Assembly: GCA_028284905.1 (NCBI GenBank)
Contig: JANQQU010000060.1
Coordinates: 211,226 to 275,225 of the forward strand
Direction: 5' to 3'
Origin: Calditrichia bacterium
GTDB taxonomy: Bacteria; Calditrichota; Calditrichia; RBG-13-44-9; J075
DNA length: 64,000 nt
Shown one piece after another: positions 1 through 8,928 of this stretch. Positions within the stretch are counted from its first letter, which is position 1; every line of letters starts with the position of its first letter. The notes beneath the pieces were generated by a model. The model had not been told where the DNA came from. It ran no database searches and was given only the letters and a program-made list of their open reading frames with translations. The position numbers were made by a program, and so were the translations under genes.

Positions 1-546
1 TTTAGCCGGGAAGTTTACATCGAGCGTAGTGATTTTATGGAAGATCCGCCGCGAAAGTATTTCCGCCTGGCGCCCGGCAAGGAAGTTCGCCTGAAGCATG
101 CCTATTACGTTACTTGCACAGATGTAATTAAGGATAGCGATGGCAACATCCTGGAAGTTCATTGCACCTACGATCCGGAAACCCGCGGCGGCTGGTCCAA
201 GGATGGCCGCAAGGTTAAAGGCACTTTACATTGGGTTTCCTGCGAACATGCCATTGATGCCGAAGTGCGCGTTTATGACAATCTCTTCACAGTCCCGAAT
301 CCGGAGTCCAGCGAAGAAGGTGCGGATTTTACCGATTCTCTGAATCCGGATTCATTGAAAGTGATTCAGGGCTGTAAGTTGGAACCCAGTCTGAAAGGGG
401 TTGCTGCCGGCACTCGTTTCCAGTTTCTCCGGAACGGGTATTTCATTGCGGATCAGGACAGCAGCGCAGACAAGCCGGTGTTTAATCGCACGATTGGCCT
501 GCGAAACACCTGGGCAAAAATTCAAAAGCAGCAGCAAAAATCTTAG
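1..546 (+). CDS. glnS: Glutaminyl-tRNA synthetase, C-terminal part (5' truncated by window edge)
   Basis: This enzyme charges tRNA-Gln with glutamine in the cytoplasm. Only the last 181 residues are visible, and the reading frame is open from base 1. The visible part is the beta-barrel anticodon-binding domain of GlnRS: an early [13 protein letters not shown] stretch, then [16 protein letters not shown] and a later [10 protein letters not shown]. The catalytic Rossmann domain with its HIGH and KMSKS motifs lies outside the window. The stop is 21 bases before the probable gltX start, so the two synthetase genes are probably co-transcribed. The presence of GlnRS suggests that direct glutaminylation is used. 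The identification is firm; only the start is missing. Confidence 0.93.
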   Translation, partial: FSREVYIERSDFMEDPPRKYFRLAPGKEVRLKHAYYVTCTDVIKDSDGNILEVHCTYDPETRGGWSKDGRKVKGTLHWVSCEHAIDAEVRVYDNLFTVPNPESSEEGADFTDSLNPDSLKVIQGCKLEPSLKGVAAGTRFQFLRNGYFIADQDSSADKPVFNRTIGLRNTWAKIQKQQQKS

Positions 547-567
547 TTTAGAAAAGGAATGATGGAA

Positions 568-2019
568 ATGACAAAGGTACGGACACGATTTGCTCCCAGC
601 CCGACCGGATATTTGCACGTGGGTGGTTTGCGAACCGCCCTTTACAACTACCTTTTTGCGAAGCGCCATAACGGCACATTTATACTGCGCATCGAAGACA
701 CGGACCAAAGTCGCTATGTGGAAGGCGCCGCCGAGCAGTTAATGGAGAGCCTGAAATGGACCGGACTTAACTACGATGAAGGACCAGACGCCGGCGGCGA
801 TTACGGGCCTTATGTGCAGTCCCAGCGTACAGAAATTTATCAGGCACATGCACAAAAGTTGCTGGATAGCGGACATGCGTACCACTGCTTCTGCACTCCT
901 GAAGAGCTGGAAAAGATGCGCGAAGAACAAATGGCTGCTGGAAAACCGGTCAAATATGATGGCCGCTACCGGGACATATCCCCCAGCGAGGTGGCATCCC
1001 GTAAGGCCGCCGGGGAAAGTAGCGTGGTTCGCCTGAAGATGCCGTTGGAAGGTGAAACTGTTTTTGAGGATCTCGTTCGCGGTACAGTAAGGGTGCAAAA
1101 TGAATTGGTAGATGATCAAGTGCTTCTCAAGTCCGACGGCTTTCCGACCTATCACCTCGCGAATGTTGTTGACGATCATTACATGGAAATCACTCACGTC
1201 ATCCGTGGCGAAGAATGGCTGTTGAGCGTTCCCAAGCATTTGCAACTTTACAAGGCTTTTGGATGGGAGCCTCCGCAGATGGCGCATCTTTCCCTGTTAT
1301 TAAATGCGGACAAAACCAAGCTGAGTAAACGGCAGGGCGATGTCGCCGTAGAGGATTACATCGGCAAAGGATTTCTGCCGGAAGCGCTACTGAATTTTGT
1401 CGCGACCCTCGGCTGGAGCCCGGAGCAGGATCGGGAATTTTTTACGCTGGAGGAAATGGTAGAGCGATTTGATATCAGCCGCATCGGGAAGGCCGGCGCC
1501 GTTTTCGATTTAACGAAACTTAATTGGATGAATGGGAACTATATTCGTCAATTATCTGAAGATGCGATGACGGACTTCTTTCTACCCCACCTGTCAGCCG
1601 CCGGTGCAGATGTTAGCGATCGGAAATTATCGGCGAAGATTATCGCAGCGGTTCATAAAAATGTTAGCCGGGGAGATGAGATCTTTCATGCCGCCCGTAT
1701 TTTCTATAAGGATACGCTGGAGATTAATGATCCCGAGGCATTGGCGCATTTACAGCCGGATTCCGCCCGGGTAGTGCTGGAAGGATTTCTTGCCAAGGCT
1801 GCCGACCATGACACCTTAACGATGGCCGATTTCAAAACAATCATGAAAGGCGTTCAGCAGGAAAGTGGCATTAAGGGGCAAGAGCTCTGGAAGCCAATCC
1901 GCATTGCGCTGACCGGGGAAATTTCCGGTCCGGAACTACCGGCAGTCATTGAGGTGTTTGGTAAAGAAAAAGCCTGTAGCTACGTTCAACAAACGATTGA
2001 TCGGTACATAGATAAATAA
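568..2019 (+). CDS. gltX: Glutamyl-tRNA synthetase
   Basis: Cytoplasmic class I synthetase that attaches glutamate to tRNA-Glu. The protein opens with RFAPSPTGYLHVGG, where HVGG (residues 17-20) is the HIGH-type ATP-binding motif. The KMSKS-type loop is KLSKR at residues 251-255. The length of 483 residues is normal for bacterial GltX. Three in-frame ATGs lie at 559, 562 and 568. The purine-rich AAAAGGA at 552-558 abuts the first ATG but sits nine bases before the third, so 568 is chosen. The gene follows glnS closely and precedes ddl by 37 bases, suggesting one transcript for translation and cell-wall housekeeping. Nothing is unusual in the sequence. Confidence 0.96.
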   Translation: MTKVRTRFAPSPTGYLHVGGLRTALYNYLFAKRHNGTFILRIEDTDQSRYVEGAAEQLMESLKWTGLNYDEGPDAGGDYGPYVQSQRTEIYQAHAQKLLDSGHAYHCFCTPEELEKMREEQMAAGKPVKYDGRYRDISPSEVASRKAAGESSVVRLKMPLEGETVFEDLVRGTVRVQNELVDDQVLLKSDGFPTYHLANVVDDHYMEITHVIRGEEWLLSVPKHLQLYKAFGWEPPQMAHLSLLLNADKTKLSKRQGDVAVEDYIGKGFLPEALLNFVATLGWSPEQDREFFTLEEMVERFDISRIGKAGAVFDLTKLNWMNGNYIRQLSEDAMTDFFLPHLSAAGADVSDRKLSAKIIAAVHKNVSRGDEIFHAARIFYKDTLEINDPEALAHLQPDSARVVLEGFLAKAADHDTLTMADFKTIMKGVQQESGIKGQELWKPIRIALTGEISGPELPAVIEVFGKEKACSYVQQTIDRYIDK

Positions 2020-2056
2020 TGTCAGGTAACATCACTGCTAACCTGCAGGAAATTAA

Positions 2057-3052
2057 ATGAAAATAGCCGTGCTACTCGGAGGAACATCCGCAGAACGGGA
2101 TGTTTCTATTAAAACCGGTTTTGCCATTGCCCGGGCATTAAAAGCGAATGGCCATGAGGTTTTGGCGATCGATTGTGCCTTTGGCAACAAAACCATGGAT
2201 TTTGAATCCGAATTTCTTATCAAAACGACGCACTCCGATATCGAAGCACGCAAGCTGGAATTAGACCGCAATATTTTTAGCACGATAGACTTTTTATTGG
2301 CCGAAAAAATAGACCTGGTATTTATTGCCCTCCATGGCGGGTATGGAGAAAACGGTCAGGTGCAAGCATTGCTGAGTTTAGCGGGAATTCCTTTCACCGG
2401 GAGCGGCTATGTGGCCAGCGCACTGGGCATGGATAAACACAATTCCAAAGTGCTGTTCCATTCCCGGGAAATTCCCGTCGCCTCCTGGATGATGATTCAG
2501 CAGGGTGAAACGCCCAACTTGCATCGAGTCCAGGAATTGGGCTTGCCGCTGGTCGTCAAGCCCAACACCCAGGGATCTACGGTCGGACTAACCATTCTGA
2601 AAGATCTCGACAAATTGAACGATGCGCTGGAAACGGCCTTTCAATTTGACCAGCAGGTTATGCTGGAATCATTTATTCCCGGGCGGGAATTGACGGTAAC
2701 CATTTTAGGGAATGAAGCACTACCGATTGTCGAGATCATCCCAGAAAGCGGGTTCTATAATTATGAATCGAAATACCAAAGTGGGCGTACGCAATATATT
2801 ACGCCTGCGGAGATTCCTGCTGATCTGACTTCCAGAATTCAGGCATCGGCACTAAATGCTTTTCGGACATTGGGCTGTAATGGCTATGCCCGGGCAGATT
2901 ATCGCATGCAGCCGGACAACCAATTTTTTTGTTTGGAGGTAAACACGCTGCCAGGAATGACTCCTACCAGTCTGGTGCCAAAAGCTGCTAAAGCAGTCGG
3001 CATAGATTTTAATCAACTGATGGAGAGAATTGTTGAATTAGGGATGAAGTAA
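2057..3052 (+). CDS. ddl: D-alanine--D-alanine ligase
   Basis: ATP-grasp ligase that joins two D-alanines for the peptidoglycan stem peptide in the cytoplasm. The N-terminus has the Ddl signature VLLGGTSAERDVSIKTG. The middle carries LVFIALHGGYGENGQVQALL and the ATP-binding VVKPNTQGSTVGL. The C-terminal catalytic region includes YARADYRM and LEVNTLPGMTPTSLVPKAA, with the Mg-binding E-x-N. The length of 331 residues fits the family. AGGA lies about seven bases before the ATG. The gene ends eight bases from the convergent DUF2723 gene, with no obvious terminator hairpin between them. Confidence 0.95.
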   Translation: MKIAVLLGGTSAERDVSIKTGFAIARALKANGHEVLAIDCAFGNKTMDFESEFLIKTTHSDIEARKLELDRNIFSTIDFLLAEKIDLVFIALHGGYGENGQVQALLSLAGIPFTGSGYVASALGMDKHNSKVLFHSREIPVASWMMIQQGETPNLHRVQELGLPLVVKPNTQGSTVGLTILKDLDKLNDALETAFQFDQQVMLESFIPGRELTVTILGNEALPIVEIIPESGFYNYESKYQSGRTQYITPAEIPADLTSRIQASALNAFRTLGCNGYARADYRMQPDNQFFCLEVNTLPGMTPTSLVPKAAKAVGIDFNQLMERIVELGMK

Positions 3053-3060
3053 AAGCATTG

Positions 3061-5052
3061 CTAATTCCCGCCGCTTTGTAAACGCCGGCGCATATCCTGA
3101 ATTCGCTTGAGCATCGCTGGTTGCTGTCTCAAAAATTTTTCCGCAAAGGCCAGACAGGCATCCGCTTCCACGAACTCCCCTTTCGCAGCGAGAAATTGCC
3201 CCCGGCTGGCAGCCAAACCGCCATAGTAACTTTGAAAAACCTTCGCCATACGATCTAACGGAACAGTATCGTCTGTTAACCCTCGAAACTCAAATTCTTC
3301 AAGAGTGACTTTGCGTTTTGGCGTATTTGGAGGTTTTATTCGCAATGCAACGATTAACGGCTCCTTTTCATATTTTGTCGCAATGCCACGCGGTGGTGTA
3401 TAAGTAAAGAGAACGTCACGTCCCTCCCCTATTCCCTTGTCGATCATGGCATTAATCAGTTTCTCATACTTTTGCTGGATGAAATTCCCATTATAGGGTT
3501 GCCCTTCTTCGAAGGGTTTTACCGCTGCCAGAAATTCTTTTGTAGCACCATCAACACCCGCCATAAACGCCGGATAATGATCGCGCATCCACTGGATGTA
3601 CCAACTGCGACGCAACAATTGCTGATCTATAAAAATGACATCCAGGCGTTGGCCCTGCACGAATTGCCGATAATTACTGGGAAAATAGTACGGATCCCAG
3701 TTTGCCCAAATCAGTGCATTCTCTTCGGCGACAGCAAAAACATTGTCCAGGTAATCCTTTGCAAAATAATATTCACTCATATCTACCCTGGGCGCATTCT
3801 TCCAGGCAGCACCGACCGGCAACGTTAATAACAAGGTTGCAATGACTGCTTTAACAGTATTTGACAGGCGGAGTAAACTTAAGAGATAATAACTTCCCAG
3901 ACCTACCAACAAGGCAATGCAAACATAGGATGGAATGTAAAAGACCGAGACCAGCGCCCGGTGCTCCGCTGCGACGAATGCATCCGCGCCGGTAAGATCG
4001 AAATTCGTCATGTAAGTCGTTATCGGCGCTGCAAAGAGAAAGAAAATGCCCAGAAAAGCGAAAAGGCGTTTGTCCTTTTGAAACAACAACCAGATTGCCG
4101 GTAGTGCCAGTAGTGGCATAAAAAAGAGCCATTGATCTGAAAGCATTTCCAGATACGCTTGAAATTGGGCGGAGAATTTCGCAAAAGTCTGCGACTCATT
4201 CAGATTGTATTGATGGCGGCTAACTGTGCGCCAAAAATTCGTCCAATTCTCGGGATTGCCCCAATCCATCCAGGGGTTTCTTCGGGAAGCCAACGGGAGA
4301 TACAAATAGGGCAATAAACCGGCGCCCATCGCAATTAATCCGGAGAGGAAGCGGCGCCAGTCGAGAATATAGCGATAGTTTTCTACGACGATTAGCGTCA
4401 ATAAAATTGGGATAAACATCAGCGAGGTGGTATGATTACTAAGGCTCAACCCAATAACATAGCAGCCAAACAAAAACCAGCGATCCCGCTGCCTCACATT
4501 GTCACTTTTCAGCCAGTAAACGCCAACAAGTACAAGCAGACAAGTTAACAAGGTATTTAGTCCATACACTTCCGTAATAATCGACTGTTCCCAGTTTTCA
4601 AAAGCAGTAGCGACTAACAAACCGACCGTCAGGGCAATCAAGTATTTAGGATAAGCTGCAAGGTTTTTCTCACCACTGGTCTTTTCAGCAAACAGTAGTT
4701 CTATCAACAAAATTGTCGCCCAGGCAATGAGCCCCGCGCCGAGTGCAGACAATACTGCGGACATTAAATTCAAGCGATAGGCAACTTCCCCAACGGGCAG
4801 CATGGAAAAGATTTTTCCAATTAACGTAAATAGCGGATAGCCGGGCTGGTGCGGCACGCCTAAATTATAGGCAGCAGCAATTAATTCTCCACTATCCTCA
4901 AAAGTAACATCAGGTGCAAGGGTTAAGATATACAGTAACAGGCTACCCATAAAAACAAGTAGCGGGGTGCCGTAATCCAATGCAGATCGCTGCACGGAAA
5001 AATCTACGGGATCCGCAGGGCGTTTTGCAGATTTTTTCTTTGGGGAGGTCAT
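3061..5052 (-). CDS. DUF2723 multi-spanning membrane protein (GT-C glycosyltransferase-like)
   Basis: A long membrane protein of about 663 residues. A short basic cytoplasmic N-terminus rich in Lys and Pro is followed by about ten hydrophobic segments, then a soluble C-terminal portion of some 250 residues. The conserved beginning LYILTLAPDVTFEDSGELIA and the following LGVPHQPGYPLFTLIG are the hallmark of DUF2723. The Asp/Glu pair in the first periplasmic loop resembles GT-C lipid-linked sugar transferases such as protein O-mannosyltransferases. The substrate cannot be told. An upstream TTG at 5085 is possible, but the ATG at 5052 has AGGA at good spacing and is preferred. The 288 bases up to the next gene hold no recognisable gene, only a weak 7-bp hairpin near 5143-5159. 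Confidence 0.85.
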   Translation of the reverse strand: MTSPKKKSAKRPADPVDFSVQRSALDYGTPLLVFMGSLLLYILTLAPDVTFEDSGELIAAAYNLGVPHQPGYPLFTLIGKIFSMLPVGEVAYRLNLMSAVLSALGAGLIAWATILLIELLFAEKTSGEKNLAAYPKYLIALTVGLLVATAFENWEQSIITEVYGLNTLLTCLLVLVGVYWLKSDNVRQRDRWFLFGCYVIGLSLSNHTTSLMFIPILLTLIVVENYRYILDWRRFLSGLIAMGAGLLPYLYLPLASRRNPWMDWGNPENWTNFWRTVSRHQYNLNESQTFAKFSAQFQAYLEMLSDQWLFFMPLLALPAIWLLFQKDKRLFAFLGIFFLFAAPITTYMTNFDLTGADAFVAAEHRALVSVFYIPSYVCIALLVGLGSYYLLSLLRLSNTVKAVIATLLLTLPVGAAWKNAPRVDMSEYYFAKDYLDNVFAVAEENALIWANWDPYYFPSNYRQFVQGQRLDVIFIDQQLLRRSWYIQWMRDHYPAFMAGVDGATKEFLAAVKPFEEGQPYNGNFIQQKYEKLINAMIDKGIGEGRDVLFTYTPPRGIATKYEKEPLIVALRIKPPNTPKRKVTLEEFEFRGLTDDTVPLDRMAKVFQSYYGGLAASRGQFLAAKGEFVEADACLAFAEKFLRQQPAMLKRIQDMRRRLQSGGN

Positions 5053-5340
5053 TCTATTTCCTATACGATCATTTACGGAAATCAAAATTACTTTTCCGGC
5101 TACGATAGCCGGGATTAATGTCGGGGAAATAGCTTACTAAATTTGCTTTAGAAAAGCAACAACGCTGGAAAGGTAAGCGACAAAAAAATACCGCCACATC
5201 CAAAGCAGGTTGCAGCGGCATGTTCCATAGGAATTTATTAATCAAAGCACAGCATTCTTTTCAGATTCGTTCATCTTAAAATTACCAACAGAGCAATCAT
5301 CTCTAAACTTTAAGCCCTGAACACTGAACTTACTAAACAT

Positions 5341-7491
5341 CTACACTAAAGCATTTTCCATTCCGGAATCCTTCACATACAGGCAAGTGGTATTTGTCCA
5401 TTCAACGGCATTTCGCATAAAGTCAAACGACGGTTCTTCGCCGAGCCCAAAGATGTTTACGTCTGCCTTCGGCGCCGTTGCAAGCGCTTCCTGGAAATTT
5501 GCCTGGATGACATGGAATTCCGTCAAGGCTGGCAAGCGAGCCATTTCTCCTAACCTGCCGAGGAAATCTTCCATACGCTTTTTCTCTTCATCGTTTTTAG
5601 CGGTCGTTACCAGGTTCAGTTTGCCACCCCAATTCTGCTGAATATGTAAGCCAAGCAATACGGCGAGATGCCAGTTCGGGCTCTTTTCCCGCAGCCAGAC
5701 GTTGATATCCTGCTGCATACCAAATGCGACGCGGGGATGCTGCCGCAGCACGACAACGCCGAGTTCATCCCGGGCAGCCTCGATGATCAATTGGCGGATG
5801 ACATCATCATGCTTGTCGTCCATGGTCAGGAAAAGAACATTGGGACGGAAAGTGCTTCCTTTTAAGGTTTGCAGAACCATCTTCGCGCCATGGCTAAAAT
5901 TGTCGTCTTCCAGGACAGTGGAATTAACGAAGAGGTTTTGTCGCTTTAGCGGCTCCAGCAGAGCATCGAGATCTTTTTTATTTCTTTCTCTGTCAGTCTC
6001 GCTAACCGTAAAGGCAAAAACGCTGCCGGATGGATGGGTAATATCACGAATAAACAGCATCGGTCCGGACCATACCCGCGGATTATCTACCGGCAACAAG
6101 AGGTCCGGCTTCCAGGAAACCTGATGACGTGGAAAACGCGCAGCAATACGAGATGCCTTCTCTGCCAGCGCGAGGAACATACCTCCGCGAATATCACCAT
6201 CCTCTCCCTGCAGACCTCTTTTGGCAAGCCAGATATAAAGCAGGATGATGATACCAATAGCGACGGCACTAAAAACGGCATTGATCAGGAACATCATAAA
6301 GATACAGCCTATGCCGCCAAACAGCGAAACAAATCGGGGTATCTTAATCGTCGGGCGATAACTGATAATCTGCATACTTTGTTGAATAAAGACAACCAGA
6401 TTGAGCATACCATAGGTGATCAGGAAGAACATTGTAATCAGTGTTGCGAGCACATTCAAATTCCCGAGCACGATCGTAATTGCAATTACAATTCCGGTAA
6501 AGATGACCGCATTGCGCGGTTCGTTGTTTTTCGTGCGTTGGGCAAAAGTTTCGGACATCGGTACTGTGCCATGTTCGGCCAACGCCTGCAAGATTCTCGG
6601 TGAACCAAGGATACTCCCTAACGCCGAGGAAAATGTTGCTGCCAGAATACCGGCAAGAACGATTGAAGGAAAAGCGGATTTAGTTACCATTACCATTTGA
6701 TCGCCACGTAAATCTGCCGGGGCAATAAAAACGGCCATAACGACCGTTAATACAATGTAAACGACAAACGTAACTGCGATCCCCCACAGGGTTCCCCCGG
6801 GTATCGATTTCCGCGGATCTTTTAAATCGCCAGACATATTTGCCCCAGCCATAATTCCGGTAACTGCCGGGAAGAATATCGCAAACACCTGCCAGAAACC
6901 GGCGTCTTCAAAATTACCGAGCATCGGCACTTCCGTCACCGGTTGTTTTTCCAGCATGAAAAAGCTGACCAGGGATAAAGCGATGATTGCCATGATAACA
7001 TATTGAATACGAATGGCAAACTGGGTACTTACGGAAGATATCACCATTAGCACCAACCAGGTAAGCATGGAAACCGTCATTGGATTATGATCGGGAAAAA
7101 TCCCCAACCAACCTTCTGTAAAGCCGATAATATAGAGCGCTGCGGAAAGTGTTTGGGAAACATAAAAAGGAATACCAATACTTCCTCCAGCTTCCAAACC
7201 AAGCGATTTTGATATAATAGAATACGCACCACCTGCCCCTATCTTGATATTGGTGGTAATTGAGGCCATGGAAAGGCCGGTACAAAGCGTGATTGATTTC
7301 GCCAGCACAATTATCGCAATGGCGCCAACCAATCCGGCATTACCAACCACCCATCCCAGGCGAAGATACATAATGACGCCGAGAATGGTTAATACCGTGG
7401 GGGAAAACACCCCGCCGAACACGCCAAACTTATTGGCCAGGTTCTCATCTTTTTTATCGCTGCTGATAATCGCTTCTAAAGCACCGCGCAT
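5341..7491 (-). CDS. Cation-chloride cotransporter (SLC12-type amino acid permease superfamily)
   Basis: An inner-membrane secondary transporter of 716 residues. The first membrane helix reads TVLTILGVIMYLRLGWVVG, which matches the start of eukaryotic and bacterial Na-K-Cl and K-Cl cotransporters. It is followed by IGAGGAYSIISKSLGLEAGG and by FFPAVTGIMAGANMSGDLKD, both diagnostic for SLC12. About twelve helices occupy residues 20-430. The remaining ~280 residues form a soluble C-terminal regulatory domain. The likely role is electroneutral symport of chloride with K and/or Na; the ion set is not readable. The start codon is ATG with AGAGG nine bases upstream on the minus strand. The gene stands alone between a DUF2723 gene and a region of small ORFs. 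Confidence 0.88.
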   Translation of the reverse strand: MRGALEAIISSDKKDENLANKFGVFGGVFSPTVLTILGVIMYLRLGWVVGNAGLVGAIAIIVLAKSITLCTGLSMASITTNIKIGAGGAYSIISKSLGLEAGGSIGIPFYVSQTLSAALYIIGFTEGWLGIFPDHNPMTVSMLTWLVLMVISSVSTQFAIRIQYVIMAIIALSLVSFFMLEKQPVTEVPMLGNFEDAGFWQVFAIFFPAVTGIMAGANMSGDLKDPRKSIPGGTLWGIAVTFVVYIVLTVVMAVFIAPADLRGDQMVMVTKSAFPSIVLAGILAATFSSALGSILGSPRILQALAEHGTVPMSETFAQRTKNNEPRNAVIFTGIVIAITIVLGNLNVLATLITMFFLITYGMLNLVVFIQQSMQIISYRPTIKIPRFVSLFGGIGCIFMMFLINAVFSAVAIGIIILLYIWLAKRGLQGEDGDIRGGMFLALAEKASRIAARFPRHQVSWKPDLLLPVDNPRVWSGPMLFIRDITHPSGSVFAFTVSETDRERNKKDLDALLEPLKRQNLFVNSTVLEDDNFSHGAKMVLQTLKGSTFRPNVLFLTMDDKHDDVIRQLIIEAARDELGVVVLRQHPRVAFGMQQDINVWLREKSPNWHLAVLLGLHIQQNWGGKLNLVTTAKNDEEKKRMEDFLGRLGEMARLPALTEFHVIQANFQEALATAPKADVNIFGLGEEPSFDFMRNAVEWTNTTCLYVKDSGMENALV

Positions 7492-7571
7492 GATCGAATA
7501 CCTCTACATAAATTGAATGATTGTTTGGAAGGTGTATATAAAGAAAGTTGAAATTTCAGGAGAGAATTTCG

Positions 7572-7655
7572 ATGAATAGTTTCCGAAATGGAAAACAGCT
7601 GGCATATCATCGACAAAACAAAAGGATTCATCTAGCCTCTACTTTCGAGCAATAG
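7572..7655 (+). CDS. Possible 27-residue small protein
   Basis: A short ORF too small for ordinary gene calls. It has an ATG seven bases after AGGAGAG (7558-7564), which is a strong Shine-Dalgarno for this genome. The predicted peptide begins MNSFRNGKQLAYHRQ, is basic, and has no membrane segment or recognised motif. It is antisense to the end of the doubtful ORF at 7632-7937, so at most one of them is likely to be real in the overlap. The only support is the ribosome site. Confidence 0.25.
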   Translation: MNSFRNGKQLAYHRQNKRIHLASTFEQ

Positions 7656-7937
7656 AATCTGCATGTGTTTACATAGACGTTTGAGGGATGGTCCCATAAT
7701 GAACAGCGGAAAAAAACTGCAAGCAGCCACTATTTCAAGTCCATCTGATCCGGTGAAGCTTTGTAATTGCGGATAATACGAAAAGATCACTGCTAAAAAA
7801 GTGATCGGCGCAGAAAATACAAATTTTACAAATAAAAAATAAGTACAGCCCCTATTTATGGATATAAATGCGAAAATACAAATCGTCAGTACAAAAAGAT
7901 TGAAATTTATTTCATGAATAATTACATTCGCGTGCAA
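7632..7937 (-). CDS. Possible small membrane protein, unrecognised
   Basis: A 101-residue ORF with a TTG start preceded by GGTGA at short spacing. The translation has three hydrophobic stretches: FVLTICIFAFISI, then FVKFVFSAPITFLAVIF, then IVAACSFFPLFIMG. This would fit a small integral membrane protein. No family was recognised. AT-rich DNA can give such hydrophobic translations by chance, and the start is weak. If real, it would be transcribed in the same direction as the SLC12 gene and upstream of it. Confidence 0.3.
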   Translation of the reverse strand: MHANVIIHEINFNLFVLTICIFAFISINRGCTYFLFVKFVFSAPITFLAVIFSYYPQLQSFTGSDGLEIVAACSFFPLFIMGPSLKRLCKHMQILLLESRG

Positions 7938-8080
7938 TCTTCACCAATAAAAAACAAACGAGCCAAGAGGGAATCAGCATTATAGACTGGATAGGCTGAA
8001 TAAGCGTCCCACAGGCCTGGATTGTTCCGGGAACGCAAGAGTCATATTGATGGTGATATTAAGCATATAAATCGCCAGCG

Positions 8081-8101
8081 TTCAACTTATAACAAGTTGA
8101 A
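8081..8101. promoter_or_regulatory. Perfect 8-bp inverted repeat upstream of the DUF4345 and HTH gene pair
   Basis: TTCAACTT and AAGTTGAA are separated by five bases, 36 bases before the DUF4345 start. The position and symmetry fit an operator or a 5'-UTR hairpin. A small helix-turn-helix protein encoded two genes downstream is a conceivable but untested ligand. Confidence 0.35.
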
Positions 8102-8137
8102 ACTCTTAAAGAATCCTAAACTGGAGAAGGAAGTCTG

Positions 8138-8500
8138 ATGCTTCAATTGATCATTGTCGGTGCTGCATTTATCGCGATGGGCATTGCGGCGCTATTTTCG
8201 CCCAGGTTTATACAGAGCTTTTTTGGGATAGAAACCAGCACTGCGGATTTCCGGAATGAAATCCGCGCGGTTTATGGTGGATTTGGCATTGCTGTCGGTG
8301 GTTTGTTGCTGACAGTTATTAAATACACTGATTTACAGTTTGGCGTTATTCTGGCAGTGATGATCGCAACTTTAGGCATGGCCGCCGGGCGCTTAATCTC
8401 TTTACTTTTCGAAAGACCCGGTAAGTGGCCTTATATTTTTCTATTGGTAGAAATTACTGGCGGCGCCCTGTTATATACAGCGCTACCAACAGCGAACTAG
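8138..8500 (+). CDS. DUF4345 family small membrane protein
   Basis: A 120-residue protein with four predicted hydrophobic helices and short loops. The segment NEIRAVYGGFGIAVGGLLL and the later GMAAGRLISLLFERPGKWP are characteristic of DUF4345, inner-membrane proteins of unknown function. A GGAGAAGGAAG stretch lies just upstream of the ATG. The gene is 21 bases before the short helix-turn-helix gene, so the two are probably co-transcribed. Family membership is likely; no function can be given. Confidence 0.75.
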   Translation: MLQLIIVGAAFIAMGIAALFSPRFIQSFFGIETSTADFRNEIRAVYGGFGIAVGGLLLTVIKYTDLQFGVILAVMIATLGMAAGRLISLLFERPGKWPYIFLLVEITGGALLYTALPTAN

Positions 8501-8521
8501 CATGTTGCAAGGAGTAGATTT

Positions 8522-8737
8522 ATGATTTTAAAATGTAAAAAATGGACCAGCTATGACATCCAGGAATTATTGGAGAAACATAAACTTACCCACGAGCAAT
8601 TCCGCATGCTAACCGGTATTGAGGAAGCGGTTCTTACCGAGTGGCTACAGAATAACGACTCGATAAACAGTCTTTCCTGTTATGCGCTGGACCGAATAGA
8701 ATCTTTACTGAAAGGTTTTTTCATTAAACACGACTAA
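8522..8737 (+). CDS. Small helix-turn-helix protein (XRE/MqsA-antitoxin-like fold)
   Basis: A 71-residue protein without other domains. The segment HKLTHEQFRMLTGIEEAVLT followed by EWLQNNDSINSLSCYALDRI has the spacing of an XRE-type helix-turn-helix: 'LTQEQFA.LLGVS...v..WE.G...P....r.Ll'. The usual WE after the recognition helix appears as EW. AGGAG lies about seven bases before the ATG. No toxin partner is seen beside it; the gene upstream is the DUF4345 membrane protein. DNA binding is inferred from the motif only. It could be a regulator of this pair or a solitary antitoxin-like protein. Confidence 0.6.
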   Translation: MILKCKKWTSYDIQELLEKHKLTHEQFRMLTGIEEAVLTEWLQNNDSINSLSCYALDRIESLLKGFFIKHD

Positions 8738-8928
8738 TACCATCCCACCACATTTTCCATTCAGTAAGAATAATTGTAGGGAAAACATCCGTAACGGGCT
8801 ATATATTACAAGTAACCCGAGCAAAAATAAACGCTTTTATCCGGCCGGGTGAAGTCTACGGCATCAATGCTTCAGATCTATTGATATAAATAACATTATC
8901 CGAATAGTTGAATGACCAAGGGGATTAC

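Larger units (their letters stand above)
7492..8137. other. Sparse intergenic region with two doubtful small ORFs and one palindrome
   Basis: This 646-base stretch separates the minus-strand transporter from the plus-strand DUF4345 gene. It must contain the transporter promoter. It also holds a 27-codon plus-strand ORF with a good Shine-Dalgarno, an overlapping 101-codon minus-strand ORF starting with TTG, an imperfect inverted repeat around 7550-7571, and a perfect 8-bp palindrome at 8081-8101. No strongly supported gene is seen. Confidence 0.5.

Noticed and set aside
739-1287. A 182-codon antisense ORF inside gltX
   Set aside because: It is the complement of strongly conserved synthetase sequence, has no family resemblance and lacks its own context. 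It is a shadow of gltX.
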